Assembly: GCF_034087045.1 (NCBI RefSeq)
Contig: NZ_CP139247.1
Coordinates: forward strand, 7,714,001 to 7,778,000
Direction: 5' to 3'
Length of the DNA stretch: 64,000 bases
DNA from: Chitinophaga sancti
Lineage (GTDB): Bacteria > Bacteroidota > Bacteroidia > Chitinophagales > Chitinophagaceae
Part shown: positions 1 to 9,817 of the stretch, piece after piece
How positions within the stretch are numbered: the first letter of the stretch is position 1
Layout of the letters: every line of letters starts with the position of its first letter
Program-made: the position numbers and the translations under genes
The notes under the pieces: model-generated
What the model saw: the letters and a program-made list of their open reading frames with translations, nothing else
What the model was told of the DNA's origin: nothing
Database searches by the model: none

Positions 1-105
1 GATAATATACTGGTTGAGTATATACTGGGTATAGTGTGGCTTTTGCTGTGCAAATCCATTCATCGCCAGCAGCATGCTGATACCTATAATGATCACTTTA
101 TTCAT
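1..105 (-). CDS. PorP/SprF family type IX secretion membrane protein, N-terminal part only
   Basis: The reverse complement gives an open 35-codon start, MNKVIIIGISMLLAMNGFAQ followed by QKPHYTQYILNQYII, running off the window edge. It has a signal peptide ending in FAQ and then the HYTQYILNQ motif that opens PorP/SprF proteins, outer-membrane partners of type IX secretion and gliding. Its start lies 13 bp after the stop of the type IX-sorted protein in the same orientation. Pairs of a large type B-sorted adhesin and a PorP/SprF protein are common in Bacteroidota, so the two probably work together. Only the first 35 residues are visible; the family call rests on that motif and the context. Confidence 0.75.
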   Translation of the reverse strand, partial: MNKVIIIGISMLLAMNGFAQQKPHYTQYILNQYII

Positions 106-118
106 ATCGCTGGTTTTC

Positions 119-2080
119 TTATCGGAGTATCACGACCCAACCACTGGGATTTTTACCAAATCCTATTTTCAGATCTATTGTATAATAATAAGTACCTACC
201 GGCAATGGCTTACCATTGTAAGTACCATCCCACGCCGTACCATAGCCATGACTATGGAATACGACCTGTCCATATCTGTTGAATACATTAACATCTGCTT
301 CGGGATAAGTATCCAGCTTGTCTATCTTCCATGTATCATTAATACCATCACCATTTGGAGAAAAAGCATTTGGAATGATGATGGTTTTGTACACCCTGAT
401 GAATACATCGTCTGTTGCTTCTCCACATCCTAAATTAGAAGTGACGGTGAGGGTGTAGGTAGTGTCTTCAGTTGGTGTTACGATTGGATTGAGTATCGTT
501 GCATCAGTAATATTATAAACAGGTGTCCATGCATAACTTACATCTGTACCACTGGCTGTACCTGACAACTGTGCGGCCTCTCCTTCAAATATGCGCTGGT
601 CTGCGCCGGCATTGGCTGTTGGCAGTTTCCATACATTCACGGTAACGGTATCATACGCATTGCAGGTGCCATTACTCACCGTTAGTATATAAGATGTCGT
701 GTCTGTAGGAGATGCATTGGTTATTGCACTCGTCGCATCTGTCAATGTTGACGAAGGTGACCACAGGTAGGTGGTGCCCCCGCTACCTTCCAGCGTTACG
801 GCAGCGCCTTCACACATATTCTGATCTTCCCCCGCATCTGCTGATGGTGCTGCATTCACATCGATGCTGGTGGTATCTGAATTGGAACAACCTACTGCCG
901 TGGTTAAGGTAACGATATAATCACCATTGCTGGCTGATGTAACTCCATAGATGACGGGGTTTTGTAAACTACTGGTGAATCCATTCGGACCTGTCCAGCT
1001 ATAAGTAGCACCTGAATATGAAGAGGAACTCAATTCCAGCGTATCGCCTTCACACCCCGGATCGTTGCTGCTGGCCTGGGGATCAGGGCTATCATCTACC
1101 TGTATCGTGATGGTATTGGAACTCACCCGGCAGGCAGATGAACTGATATTGGCAGAGGAAGCGGCAGACATTCTATATAGATATGTACCTGCGCCTGTTG
1201 GCTCACGTACATAAGTGGTACTCGTAGCGCCACTGATATCTGTCCAGGTAGTACCGCCATCTGTACTTACCTGCCACTGGTAGGCAGGATCAGAATAACC
1301 GGTGGATACGGTACCATTGAATGTAAATACCGTAGCATCGTCTTTACATACTTCTTTGGAAGAAGAACCGTCTGTAGTATAAGCTGTAACTGTAGGACCA
1401 CATGCACGGAAAGTGATATCATCCAATGCGAGGTCATTGGCTGGTGCCCCACCCGGACTACTGTTGCTGATCTTGATCTCTACATCTGTGACACCTGCAG
1501 GTGTGGTGAAGTAAAAACCAAATTGCTTCCACACTGCACTTCCACTGGTGAGGGGAATAGAACCTGTAGTGTAAGAGCCGTAAGTAGTAGATTCGTCGGT
1601 TGATAGAATGGAAAATGTAACGTTGGGAGGGTTATTATCCTGTGAACGCAACAGGTTTACGACCCATGCTGCAAATTCGTAGGTCGTACCTCCACATAAC
1701 CCAGTCACTGTTTTCTTGTAGAAATAATCTTTTACAGAGGTGGCGGCATTTACCACCATCATATATCCGCCACCAGTATGGTCTGTGGTACTCCACCACA
1801 CAGTACCGGAAGCGGCTGTTGAGCTCTCAATAGTATAATAGCCATCGCTGGGAAAGGCCTGCGCCACATAGGTGTAAGTTGTAATGTCCGAAGCCAGTGC
1901 ACCACCGAAGGAGGCAGTACCTGATCCAAAATCAATACTAACAACCGGATCTCCGAGGCTACCAGTACACAACTGAGCCTTTAAATGGTGTGAGCAAAGT
2001 AGTAGCATCCACATCGACAGCAAACACTTCAAACAGGCATTCGCTCTTGCACGCTTACGCTTTAAGATAGCAATAATCAT
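119..2080 (-). CDS. Secreted multidomain adhesin-like protein with T9SS type B (gliding motility-associated) C-terminal domain
   Basis: About 653 residues from the chosen start. A basic-hydrophobic signal region ending in LKAQ is followed by a jelly-roll-like N-terminal region, an Ig-like repeat with the YQWQVSTDGGTTWTDISGAT pattern, and three PKD/Ig-like repeats (two contain ADAGEDQ or ANAGADQ). The last ~85 residues, with IPNAFSPNGDGINDTW, VFNRYGQVVF and PVGTYYYTIDL, are a type B sorting domain, so the protein should cross the outer membrane by T9SS and stay at the surface. An in-frame ATG at 2158 would add 26 unlikely residues; 2014 is a shorter option. The ligand is unknown; structural adhesin or carbohydrate binding are both possible. 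Confidence 0.85.
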   Translation of the reverse strand: MIIAILKRKRARANACLKCLLSMWMLLLCSHHLKAQLCTGSLGDPVVSIDFGSGTASFGGALASDITTYTYVAQAFPSDGYYTIESSTAASGTVWWSTTDHTGGGYMMVVNAATSVKDYFYKKTVTGLCGGTTYEFAAWVVNLLRSQDNNPPNVTFSILSTDESTTYGSYTTGSIPLTSGSAVWKQFGFYFTTPAGVTDVEIKISNSSPGGAPANDLALDDITFRACGPTVTAYTTDGSSSKEVCKDDATVFTFNGTVSTGYSDPAYQWQVSTDGGTTWTDISGATSTTYVREPTGAGTYLYRMSAASSANISSSACRVSSNTITIQVDDSPDPQASSNDPGCEGDTLELSSSSYSGATYSWTGPNGFTSSLQNPVIYGVTSASNGDYIVTLTTAVGCSNSDTTSIDVNAAPSADAGEDQNMCEGAAVTLEGSGGTTYLWSPSSTLTDATSAITNASPTDTTSYILTVSNGTCNAYDTVTVNVWKLPTANAGADQRIFEGEAAQLSGTASGTDVSYAWTPVYNITDATILNPIVTPTEDTTYTLTVTSNLGCGEATDDVFIRVYKTIIIPNAFSPNGDGINDTWKIDKLDTYPEADVNVFNRYGQVVFHSHGYGTAWDGTYNGKPLPVGTYYYTIDLKIGFGKNPSGWVVILR

Positions 2081-2218
2081 TATAACAGGTATAGTCCTTG
2101 GAAATTGCTTTGAGATTAACAGAATGCTAGGTCGAGTGGTAAGACAAAAATATCCCAATACAATTAATGGGGCAAAATAATATGCAGAAAGGCAAATTTC
2201 ATAGACGAAACAGAATAT

Positions 2219-2247
2219 CCCCGCCTCTGCACATAGCAGAAGCGGGG
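2219..2247 (-). terminator. Hairpin downstream of susD
   Basis: CCCCGCCTCTGC and GCAGAAGCGGGG form a 12-bp stem with one mismatch and a 5-nt loop, 20 bp past the SusD stop. On the minus strand it is followed by an AT-rich tract (ATATTCTGTTT) rather than a clean U run. It probably ends the susCD transcript and separates it from the adhesin gene. Confidence 0.6.
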
Positions 2248-2267
2248 ATTTGAACTGAGAGTGGCTA

Positions 2268-3563
2268 TTAGAATGATGGATCTGTTGGTGTGTTTGTATT
2301 ACCGTTCCGCTCTACGAATGGATACGGGAAGTAGGAACGCTTGCGCTCTGTAGTTGGTCTGCCAAACCGACGCTCATCTTCCAGTGCCAGCCCACCCATA
2401 AACAGTTCGATACGACGATGTTTATAAATCAGATTCAGCAGGTCGCTTTCAGTTGCAGCCACTTCACCCGGTAATGCAGCGCCTACGCCAAATGCATCCT
2501 GCGATGCAGTTTTGGTCACTACTTTATTCAGTTCAATCAACCCATTGGCGAGATCATGCTGACGGGCATAACATTCTGCTTTGATCAGCGTGATCTCTCC
2601 GGGCAGGTATACAGGTATAGCCTGTGTAGTAGAAGTATAAAAACCTTTGATACGGAAACGCGGGCTACTGCTGATGGTTACGTAAAATGGATAACGTTTG
2701 TCATCTGCATCCGGACGTAAACCTACTGGTAAACTCATGGTAGAATCAGTGACCTGATAGATGTTGTTCGTAGAAGTCACCAGTGTGAAAATCGGATTTG
2801 TAGTCAGCGCATTGTAATTGTACGTAGATGTCACACTCAGTGTCACCTGGTTTGCTGCTGCCAGCGCAGTCGTATAATCACCCGCAAACAGTGCATAGCG
2901 TGCTTTCAGCGCATACAGGGTGTTTTGCAGATCGATTCCCGCAGGTATATTTTTGGTAAATGTGCTGCTCACTGCATTGGCACTGATGGTAGCCAGGGCA
3001 TTGTCAATAATGCCAATGGCTTTGGTATAACCAGCAGTATTCGTGATGAAGGAAACATTTGTACCTGTTGTATCCGGTACCTGCTCCCAGAACTCCGCCA
3101 TATCACCAATGGCCAGTGCCTTCCAGATGGAGGTGTAGGCTATGAGCCCACTGGCATAGCTTTTATCGGTCACCACGCTGTTCACATTGTTCAACACGTT
3201 GTTCGCATCGAAGATGATTTTGTTACTTACCGTCCAGAGGCCTGTTACGATGGTGTTAGTGTTTTGCACATTGGTTCCACCCAGGTACAACTGGTTTTCG
3301 TCTGTATTACCGGCATTCACCACATAGGTTTCACCTGTGAGCAGACTACTGGCAGCTATCTTGGTGTACACATTTCCTGTTCTTGCAGCGGTGTACCAGT
3401 TTTGTAAACCTACTGCCACATCCGTCAGTGCATTGGCAGAGCTGAGTGCATTGCCAGATGAAGGTCCGGAAGGATCTGTATATTCTTTTTTGCAGGATGC
3501 AGCAGCGAAGAGTAAGATCCCTGCCATGATTGACCTGCTATAATTATTGATATACCTTTTCAT
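2268..3563 (-). CDS. RagB/SusD family nutrient-uptake outer membrane lipoprotein
   Basis: 431 residues. The N-terminus MKRYINNYSRSIMAGILLFAAASCKKE has a lipoprotein signal with the lipobox ending at Cys. SusD-type features follow: an N-terminal helical region, the C-terminal EITLIKAECYAR segment and the IYKHRRIELFMGGLALEDERRFGR block typical of the family. SusD caps the SusC channel and binds the glycan or other substrate at the cell surface. The start at 3563 is preferred because an AAGGAG sequence lies just upstream and it leaves a 19-bp gap after susC; the longer frame would overlap susC. At 431 residues it is slightly short for the family. The substrate cannot be read from the sequence. 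Confidence 0.9.
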   Translation of the reverse strand: MKRYINNYSRSIMAGILLFAAASCKKEYTDPSGPSSGNALSSANALTDVAVGLQNWYTAARTGNVYTKIAASSLLTGETYVVNAGNTDENQLYLGGTNVQNTNTIVTGLWTVSNKIIFDANNVLNNVNSVVTDKSYASGLIAYTSIWKALAIGDMAEFWEQVPDTTGTNVSFITNTAGYTKAIGIIDNALATISANAVSSTFTKNIPAGIDLQNTLYALKARYALFAGDYTTALAAANQVTLSVTSTYNYNALTTNPIFTLVTSTNNIYQVTDSTMSLPVGLRPDADDKRYPFYVTISSSPRFRIKGFYTSTTQAIPVYLPGEITLIKAECYARQHDLANGLIELNKVVTKTASQDAFGVGAALPGEVAATESDLLNLIYKHRRIELFMGGLALEDERRFGRPTTERKRSYFPYPFVERNGNTNTPTDPSF

Positions 3564-3582
3564 GAATCTCCTTTTTGATGGT

Positions 3583-6500
3583 TTAGAATTTGGCACGAAT
3601 CGCTACGTTGTAAGTTCTTGGAGCAGGTACTGAACCGAAGTCAATACCACGCAGAATTGTACTCTGTCCTGCTGCATTCACTTCAGGATCGTATCCTTTG
3701 TAGTGATCCCATGAATAAAGGTTTCTTCCACCTACGCTCACTGTCAGGTCACTGATCCCTTTTACTTTGCCAATATTATAACTCAATGATACTTCTCTCA
3801 GTTTTACAAAAGAGCCATCATCAATTCTCCATTCCTGTATTGCATATACACCTGCGATATAACCACGTGGCAGTTGACCTCTATCTTCCTGCTCTGCAAT
3901 TTTACCATTGTCTACACCTTGTCTGGTTCTGAAGTCAGCATTGAATACATCGCCCCCCTGTACAGCATCCAGCTGTGTATGCAGGTTCCATTTTTTGTAG
4001 GTGAAATCGTTGGTCAAAGTACCTGTCCAGTCCGGGTTTGGATCACCGATCTTCTTTTGCAGGGAAGAACCTGTTGGCAATCCGTTTGCATCACGACCCG
4101 CTGTATAACTCATTGCACTGTTCTGTGTACCCAGTTCTGTCAACGGAATACCTGATGCATTGGTGATCTGTTTGCCATTCGCATCTCTTGCGAAGAAGGT
4201 ACCATAGAAGAAACCTATTGGCTGACCATTTGCGATAGCTACCGGTGCCCCACTGTTTGTGCTGTACAGAATGATGTTCTGTCCTGTATTCAGTGCTTTG
4301 TTCTTATTGTGGTTCCAGATGGCTGTCATATCCCAGGTGAAGTTCTTTGTCTTCACTGGTTCTACATTCAGCACTACTTCCACACCATTGTTCTGCAGGG
4401 ATCCAATGTTGTCCAGGCGGCTGGTGTAACCCTGTGTAGGTGCGATGGAGCTGGTGATAAGCAGGTCGTTTACACGTTTATGATATACGTTTACAGACAC
4501 ATTCAGGCGATTGTTCAGGAAGCCCAGATCTGTACCGAATTCCAGTTCTTTCTGTCTTTCCGGTTTTACATCCGGATTGGTGTAGGTAGTACCTGAGGTA
4601 AAGGAAGCGGCGCCAACAAATGCAACTGCATTATAAGTATTGTAACGGCCATATGCAGATATACCAGTCAGGTTACCTGATTCACCATAAGCAGCACGCA
4701 GTTTGAAAAGATTCCACCATTTAGATACACCCATCTTATTCCAGTAATCAGTACCTGATATCACATAGCTACCACTCAGTTTGCTATACAGCTGATTTCT
4801 TTCTGACTCACCGAATACAGATGAACCATCCATTCTCAATGCACCTGTGATGAAGAACTGATCACGGTATTTAAAGTTCTGCTGAATGAAAGCACCGGAG
4901 ATAGACAATTCTGTACGCTGGTCAGCACCAGTAATAGCAGTAGCTGCACCGCTCACAGTAGTTACGAAAGGAGGCAGACCACGACCCTGTTGCAGGGAGT
5001 AATGCATTCGCTGGTATTGCTGCGAATAACCGAGTTGTGTTACAGAAGCCAGACGGCTGGTGATCTGTGCATTGTAAGTCGCATTCACATCATGGTTGAT
5101 CATGAAAGAGATGTTGCTACCTGCACTGGCATAACCATTCTGGGTAGGGTCCAGTGAAGCACCACCACCGTAGAAGCTTGAGCTTACATTATACTTGTAA
5201 GGAGGAATGAGGGTAGTACCATCCTGGCTATAGTTGTCAATACCCATATGATAATCGACAGTCAGGTTCTTCACGGGTTTGAGTTTAATACCCGCACCCG
5301 CGATGATCCTGCTCGTTTGCTGCTGCTGTTTGATGTCCTCTATTACAGAAACAGGGTTCACACGTCCACGTTCACCTACAGCCTGAATATTACCCACAGC
5401 ATCTCTTGCCCAGATGTCGTAGTAGTTACCAATGATGGTCACAGAGTTGGTCGGTGAGAAGAAGGAGTTACCATCCGGTTTCTCATTTGATTTGCTATAA
5501 ACATAGTTCATGGTGGCATTAAAACTGATCCACTTATTCAGCTCCTGGTCGAGGTTTAAACGGAAGCTGTAACGGTTGAAATCAGTATTTCTTACAATCC
5601 CCTGGTTGTAGAGATAGCCTGCAGAAGCGTAGTATTTGGTTTTATTTTGTCCGCCGGTAACGGAAATATTGTTATCAGCACCTACACCAGTACGGAAGAT
5701 GTAGTCCTGGTAATCGTAACGTTTTACATCGGTGGTAGTGGTGATAGAAGGCGTCAGGATCGTTTGTGTAGAAGTAGCCGGATCGCCACCGAACTTGGTA
5801 GGCGCCTGGTTTACATCCAGTTTTTTACGCAGTTCGTTTACATTGAAACTGGTGCTGAAGTTCACTACAGGAGCACCGCTGGAACCACGTTTAGTAAAGA
5901 TCTGTACCACCCCGGCATTGGCACGGCTACCATAAATGGCAGCTGCTGCAGCACCATTCAGTACTTCGATACTTTCAATGTCCGCAGGGTTGATGTCTAC
6001 CATTCGGCTCTGCCCTACGTTACCTACTGAGTTACCGCCGGCATAGCTTGCATCGGCATTGGTAACACGGGTGGTAGAGTTGTCGATGATCACCCCATCA
6101 ATGATATACAACGGATCAGTAGAACCACCGATGGTACTGATACCACGGAGTTTTACAGAGATACCGCCTGCAGGGTCACCTGAGTTTTGCGATACCTGTG
6201 CACCGGCAGTCTTACCCTGTAAAGCCGCCAGTACGTTGCCGGTAGCGCCTTTGGAGAGTTCTGCTGCTTTTACAGTACTCACATAACTCCCCAATTGTTT
6301 GCGGGTAGTACCTGCCGAAGTACCTGTTACCACTACTTCATCCAGTTTGGATACGGAGGTACCGAGCTGTGTGTTTAAAGTATAAGTTTTACCTGTACCA
6401 ATTACCAGGTCACTTTGTTTTTGTGCAAAACCGATTCCGGAAAAACTCACTGTGTAAGTACCTGGTTTCAGATCAGCATTGATCACAAAGTTTCCATCTC

Positions 6501-6693
6501 CATCAGTCATTGCTCCGGATTTGGTGTTTTTGATGGCTACCGTGATCCCTGGCAATGGTGTGCCGGTTTCGTCTGTTACTTTACCCGTCAGCTTTACCTG
6601 TGCAAAGGCGGCTGCGGCAGTCAAACACTGCATGACAAAGAAGAGTAACAGATACCTGCATTTGACATGCCGGAATAATTGATACATTCTCAT
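3583..6693 (-). CDS. SusC/RagA family TonB-linked outer membrane transporter
   Basis: 1036 residues. A signal peptide ending in AAAFAQ is followed by a carboxypeptidase-regulatory-like domain (VKLTGKVTDETGTPLPGITV, residues ~33-110), then the plug with DEVVVTGTSAGTTRKQLG, LRGISTIGGSTDPLYIIDGV and VLNGAAAAAIYGSRANAGV, then a long beta-barrel ending in YNVAIRAKF. It imports a substrate across the outer membrane using TonB energy and pairs with the SusD encoded just downstream. The deoR-anmK-murQ-symporter genes lie upstream in the same orientation, so muropeptide or amino-sugar import is possible, but 265 bp separate it from deoR and I see no AAAAACGCA box there. No sigma/anti-sigma pair is adjacent. 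Confidence 0.93.
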   Translation of the reverse strand: MRMYQLFRHVKCRYLLLFFVMQCLTAAAAFAQVKLTGKVTDETGTPLPGITVAIKNTKSGAMTDGDGNFVINADLKPGTYTVSFSGIGFAQKQSDLVIGTGKTYTLNTQLGTSVSKLDEVVVTGTSAGTTRKQLGSYVSTVKAAELSKGATGNVLAALQGKTAGAQVSQNSGDPAGGISVKLRGISTIGGSTDPLYIIDGVIIDNSTTRVTNADASYAGGNSVGNVGQSRMVDINPADIESIEVLNGAAAAAIYGSRANAGVVQIFTKRGSSGAPVVNFSTSFNVNELRKKLDVNQAPTKFGGDPATSTQTILTPSITTTTDVKRYDYQDYIFRTGVGADNNISVTGGQNKTKYYASAGYLYNQGIVRNTDFNRYSFRLNLDQELNKWISFNATMNYVYSKSNEKPDGNSFFSPTNSVTIIGNYYDIWARDAVGNIQAVGERGRVNPVSVIEDIKQQQQTSRIIAGAGIKLKPVKNLTVDYHMGIDNYSQDGTTLIPPYKYNVSSSFYGGGASLDPTQNGYASAGSNISFMINHDVNATYNAQITSRLASVTQLGYSQQYQRMHYSLQQGRGLPPFVTTVSGAATAITGADQRTELSISGAFIQQNFKYRDQFFITGALRMDGSSVFGESERNQLYSKLSGSYVISGTDYWNKMGVSKWWNLFKLRAAYGESGNLTGISAYGRYNTYNAVAFVGAASFTSGTTYTNPDVKPERQKELEFGTDLGFLNNRLNVSVNVYHKRVNDLLITSSIAPTQGYTSRLDNIGSLQNNGVEVVLNVEPVKTKNFTWDMTAIWNHNKNKALNTGQNIILYSTNSGAPVAIANGQPIGFFYGTFFARDANGKQITNASGIPLTELGTQNSAMSYTAGRDANGLPTGSSLQKKIGDPNPDWTGTLTNDFTYKKWNLHTQLDAVQGGDVFNADFRTRQGVDNGKIAEQEDRGQLPRGYIAGVYAIQEWRIDDGSFVKLREVSLSYNIGKVKGISDLTVSVGGRNLYSWDHYKGYDPEVNAAGQSTILRGIDFGSVPAPRTYNVAIRAKF

Positions 6694-6958
6694 AGCTAAT
6701 TTTTAAATGTGAAGACGATAGATCCTGGCATACTATCCCCATGTCCCATAGGGATAAATGTTTTTTTGATTAAAAGATGATTACAGGGTGCTGGGAATAA
6801 GTTTTCCCTCACCAATTTTTCAGGCGATACACTTTCACTGTTTACGACAACGATCCTGCAAAATGAATTACTGATTCTCCTTAACGCGTAGCTTCCATTC
6901 TAAACGACGATTTTGATTTTCCGGGAAGCAGTGCGCCCCTGGTTTATTCACAAGTGTT

Positions 6959-7705
6959 TTATAATATCTGAATGCCTTTTTTCTTGTAAGGCTGTAGTTT
7001 TTTGGAATTCGGTGGCAGCTCTGTTATTAAAATATCTATCTCCTCTACATCACAGATCTTCAGTTGTTCGGCAGTATCCAGTTTTTCTGAAATGGATAAT
7101 ACGACTACCTTTTTAGAAGTGCTGATCATAGCGCGTTTTACCTGTACCACTTCCCAGTCATTGTCTGTAAGACCATCACTTGCATCCATGGCATTGTTTC
7201 CTAAAAAACAGAGATCTGCTTTGATCATCCTGATCTTTGAAATCGCCTCCCCTCCTACGGTGATCTTGGAACCTTTTGCCAGCTTATCACCTATCACGAT
7301 AACTTCGATGTTAGGATGGTTGGCATATTCAAAAGCTGCCGGTAAACTTACTGTAATAAAGGTGGCCTGCAGGTCTTTTGGCAGCATACGCGCCAGTTCT
7401 GCAATAGTGGTACCACCCGTTGTTAATACAAACATGCCATCCTGTATAAGCTGTACTGCTTTTAATGCGATGGTCTTTTTATCTTCTACAGCATATACAT
7501 CCTGCGAAGTGATACCAAGATGAAAAGAATTGGATAATGCGCCACCATGTACTTTGATGATTTTACCTTCCTGCGCCAGTTCAGCCAGGTCTCTGCGGAT
7601 TGTATCTTCAGATACCTGGATCTGTTCACTCAGATGTGAAGACAGCACCTTATTATGTAAGTTCACCTGGTGAAGTATATAGGCGTGGCGTTCTTCTTTT
7701 AGCAT
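6959..7705 (-). CDS. DeoR/GlpR family transcriptional regulator
   Basis: 248 residues. The N-terminal DeoR winged helix-turn-helix spans about residues 5-58, with the signature SEDTIRRDLAELAQEGKIIKVHGGA. The C-terminal DeoR sensor domain contains GGTTIAELARML and the LGNNAMDASDGLT stretch, expected to bind a sugar phosphate. It lies 127 bp downstream of anmK and has its own candidate promoter (TATATTTG on the minus strand, 7773-7780) beside a copy of AAAAACGCA. That word also occurs twice before the symporter/GH9 divergon, so the regulator probably controls MurNAc catabolism and itself, with MurNAc-6-phosphate or a later intermediate as a plausible effector. That effector is inferred. Confidence 0.88.
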   Translation of the reverse strand: MLKEERHAYILHQVNLHNKVLSSHLSEQIQVSEDTIRRDLAELAQEGKIIKVHGGALSNSFHLGITSQDVYAVEDKKTIALKAVQLIQDGMFVLTTGGTTIAELARMLPKDLQATFITVSLPAAFEYANHPNIEVIVIGDKLAKGSKITVGGEAISKIRMIKADLCFLGNNAMDASDGLTDNDWEVVQVKRAMISTSKKVVVLSISEKLDTAEQLKICDVEEIDILITELPPNSKKLQPYKKKGIQIL

Positions 7706-7757
7706 CTTAGTTTGGTTGAAAATTTAATTGGTGCGATCCGGAGTTGAAATTCAGCAA

Positions 7758-7780
7758 AAAAACGCACAAATCCAAATATA
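7758..7780 (-). promoter_or_regulatory. Candidate deoR promoter with AAAAACGCA box
   Basis: On the minus strand TATATTTG (7773-7780) matches the Bacteroidota -7 element TAnnTTTG. AAAAACGCA (7758-7766, plus-strand reading) lies just downstream of it, where a bound repressor would block initiation. The same nine bases occur twice more at 11310-11350. Confidence 0.5.
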
Positions 7781-7832
7781 AATCCGCATTTTTTTGCTGG
7801 TTCACGCCATTTTTTTTATAAATCTTGCCGGT

Positions 7833-9017
7833 TTATGCAGGAAATGAATATTTTCCCATGGTGATAGCCGGCATGCCGGGCTTTCCGAAGTTGATTCCTT
7901 CTCCCATGACAGCTTCATTTGCCAAGATAGCAAATAAAACAGCTTCTTTCGCATCGCCGGCTATTCCCAGTTCACTGGTGGTGTTTATTTTTAAGTGCGG
8001 CATGCGGGCTTTGATCAATCCGACTAATAATGGATTGTGTGCACCGCCGCCACTCATGTATACTGCGTAAGCTCTGTCTGCGTCCAATACACTCAGCAAA
8101 GCATCGGTAATGGTGTCTGCACTGAATTGGGTGAGGGTGGCCATGACATCGAATGGATTGACCCCGATGCCTTGTTCTGCCTTAAGTACATACTCTTTGC
8201 TGAATAATTCCGGGCCAGTGGTGCGGGGAAATCCTTCTTTAAAAAAGGAGTTTTCTTTTAATGCTGCCAGGAGTTTTTCATTCACTGTTCCCTGCTTTGC
8301 AAATTGTGCATCTTCATCATATTCTTTTTGGAAATAATGACGGGCAAATGCATCCAGCAAGGTATTGCCCGGTCCTGTATCTGTCACGAATACTTTGTTT
8401 GCATCCAGTGATCCCGGCAGGAATGTAAAGTTCGCAATCCCCCCCATGTTCAACATGATCCTGTCTTCTCCCTGTTTTGAGAATAAACAGTAATCACCGT
8501 ACAAGGCGAGTGGCGCCCCCTCTCCTCCTGCTGCAATATGCTTCTGGCGAAAATCACTCAGGGTGATGATGCCGGTTTTTACTGCAATGTGATCCCCATC
8601 TCCGATCTGCAAAGTGGCATTTGGAAACGCTGCCTGCTGATGCAATATCTTAGGACTATGATACACTGTTTGCCCGTGTGATGCAATCAGATCGACTGCT
8701 GACGGATCTATATTCCATTTTTGTAAACAATCTAATATCCATACTGCATGGTGATTGGCAATCCATGGATTGAGCAGACAAAGCTGCTGAAAGGAAATGG
8801 TTTCCTTTGCAAAGATCTTGCGGATCTCGTCCTTCACTTCGATGGGATACGGTACTGTTTCAAATTGTTCCAGCACTACTTTTGTATCCATACCACTGCC
8901 ACTGATCGCGCACAAAGCCACATCCAGTCCATCGAGCGATGTACCCGACATCAAACCGATAATACGTCGTACCGGCTTTTGTGTGATGGTAAAAAGTCGT
9001 TGTAAATTACTGTTCAT
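7833..9017 (-). CDS. anmK: Anhydro-N-acetylmuramic acid kinase
   Basis: About 394 residues from the ATG at 9017. AnmK hydrolyses the 1,6-anhydro ring of anhydro-MurNAc and phosphorylates it to MurNAc-6-phosphate in the cytoplasm. The ATP-binding opening RIIGLMSGTSLDGLDVAL is clear, and NMGGIANFTFLP, FVTDTGPGNTLLDAFA and YMSGGGAHNPLL follow in family order. Its start overlaps the last 11 bp of murQ, so the two are translationally coupled; an ATG at 9032 would lengthen the overlap. MurQ, the next enzyme, is encoded directly upstream, and a symporter before that. This gives a complete uptake and conversion route to GlcNAc-6-phosphate, apart from the unproven transporter substrate. Confidence 0.95.
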   Translation of the reverse strand: MNSNLQRLFTITQKPVRRIIGLMSGTSLDGLDVALCAISGSGMDTKVVLEQFETVPYPIEVKDEIRKIFAKETISFQQLCLLNPWIANHHAVWILDCLQKWNIDPSAVDLIASHGQTVYHSPKILHQQAAFPNATLQIGDGDHIAVKTGIITLSDFRQKHIAAGGEGAPLALYGDYCLFSKQGEDRIMLNMGGIANFTFLPGSLDANKVFVTDTGPGNTLLDAFARHYFQKEYDEDAQFAKQGTVNEKLLAALKENSFFKEGFPRTTGPELFSKEYVLKAEQGIGVNPFDVMATLTQFSADTITDALLSVLDADRAYAVYMSGGGAHNPLLVGLIKARMPHLKINTTSELGIAGDAKEAVLFAILANEAVMGEGINFGKPGMPAITMGKYSFPA

Positions 9018-9816
9018 GCATCCGGCTTTCAATGGCGGCTCTTACACTGCCATGCTCTTCGATCAGTTGTTTTGCTTTTTCTTCGTCTACTGCCAGTTCA
9101 CTCATCACCATTCTGATGCCCCTGTCTATCAGTTTATGATTGCTCAGTTGCATATCTACCATCTTATTCCCTTTTACCCTGCCCAGTTGTATCATCACGG
9201 TGGTAGAGATCATATTCAACACCAGCTTTTGTGCAGTACCAGCTTTCATACGTGTACTTCCTGTCAGGAATTCCGCACCTACCGGTACTTCTATGGGATA
9301 TTCCACTTCAGCTGCCAATGGGCTGTTCAGGTTACAGGTTATGCAGCCAGTCACAATACCTCTGGCACGCATTTGTTGTACCCCACCAATTACATAAGGT
9401 GTAGTACCCGAGGCAGCGATACCAATCACTACATCATTCTCATTGATGTGATAAGCATCCAGGTCTTTGGCTGCCTGTTCTTTATCGTCTTCTGCAAATT
9501 CTACTGCTTTGCGGATGGCAGTATCACTACCTGCTATCAACCCGATCACCAGATCAAAACCTACTCCAAATGTGGGTGGGCATTCTGATGCATCCAGTAT
9601 GCCGAGACGCCCGCTGGTACCTGCGCCGATATAAAAAAGGCGACCGCCTTTTTTCATTCGTTCTACAGTAGCTGTCACCAGCTTCTCTATTTGTGGCAGC
9701 GACTTTGCGACTGCCTGTGGCACGGTGGCGTCCTCACTGTTAATACCTTCCAGAATGGCTTTTACGCTCATCTTTTCCAGGTTGTTAAAGCGGGAAGACA
9801 TTTCAGTAGTAAGCAT
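9007..9816 (-). CDS. murQ: N-acetylmuramic acid 6-phosphate etherase
   Basis: 269 residues, a single SIS-domain protein. It removes D-lactate from MurNAc-6-phosphate to give GlcNAc-6-phosphate. Visible signatures are FYIGAGTSGRLGILDASECPPTFG (phosphosugar loop and the catalytic Glu in DASE), IGIAASGTTPYVIGG, TGSTRMKAGTAQKLVLNMIST and LSNHKLIDRG. Length is a little short of the ~300-residue norm at the C-terminus. It lies 1 bp after the symporter stop and overlaps anmK, so the order symporter-murQ-anmK is one operon. It should be induced with them by the DeoR-family regulator. Confidence 0.95.
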   Translation of the reverse strand: MLTTEMSSRFNNLEKMSVKAILEGINSEDATVPQAVAKSLPQIEKLVTATVERMKKGGRLFYIGAGTSGRLGILDASECPPTFGVGFDLVIGLIAGSDTAIRKAVEFAEDDKEQAAKDLDAYHINENDVVIGIAASGTTPYVIGGVQQMRARGIVTGCITCNLNSPLAAEVEYPIEVPVGAEFLTGSTRMKAGTAQKLVLNMISTTVMIQLGRVKGNKMVDMQLSNHKLIDRGIRMVMSELAVDEEKAKQLIEEHGSVRAAIESRMHEQ

Positions 9817-9817
9817 A

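Noticed and set aside
8797..9588. 263-codon plus-strand open frame
   Set aside because: It runs antisense to anmK and murQ, whose motifs are unmistakable, and its translation shows no family features.
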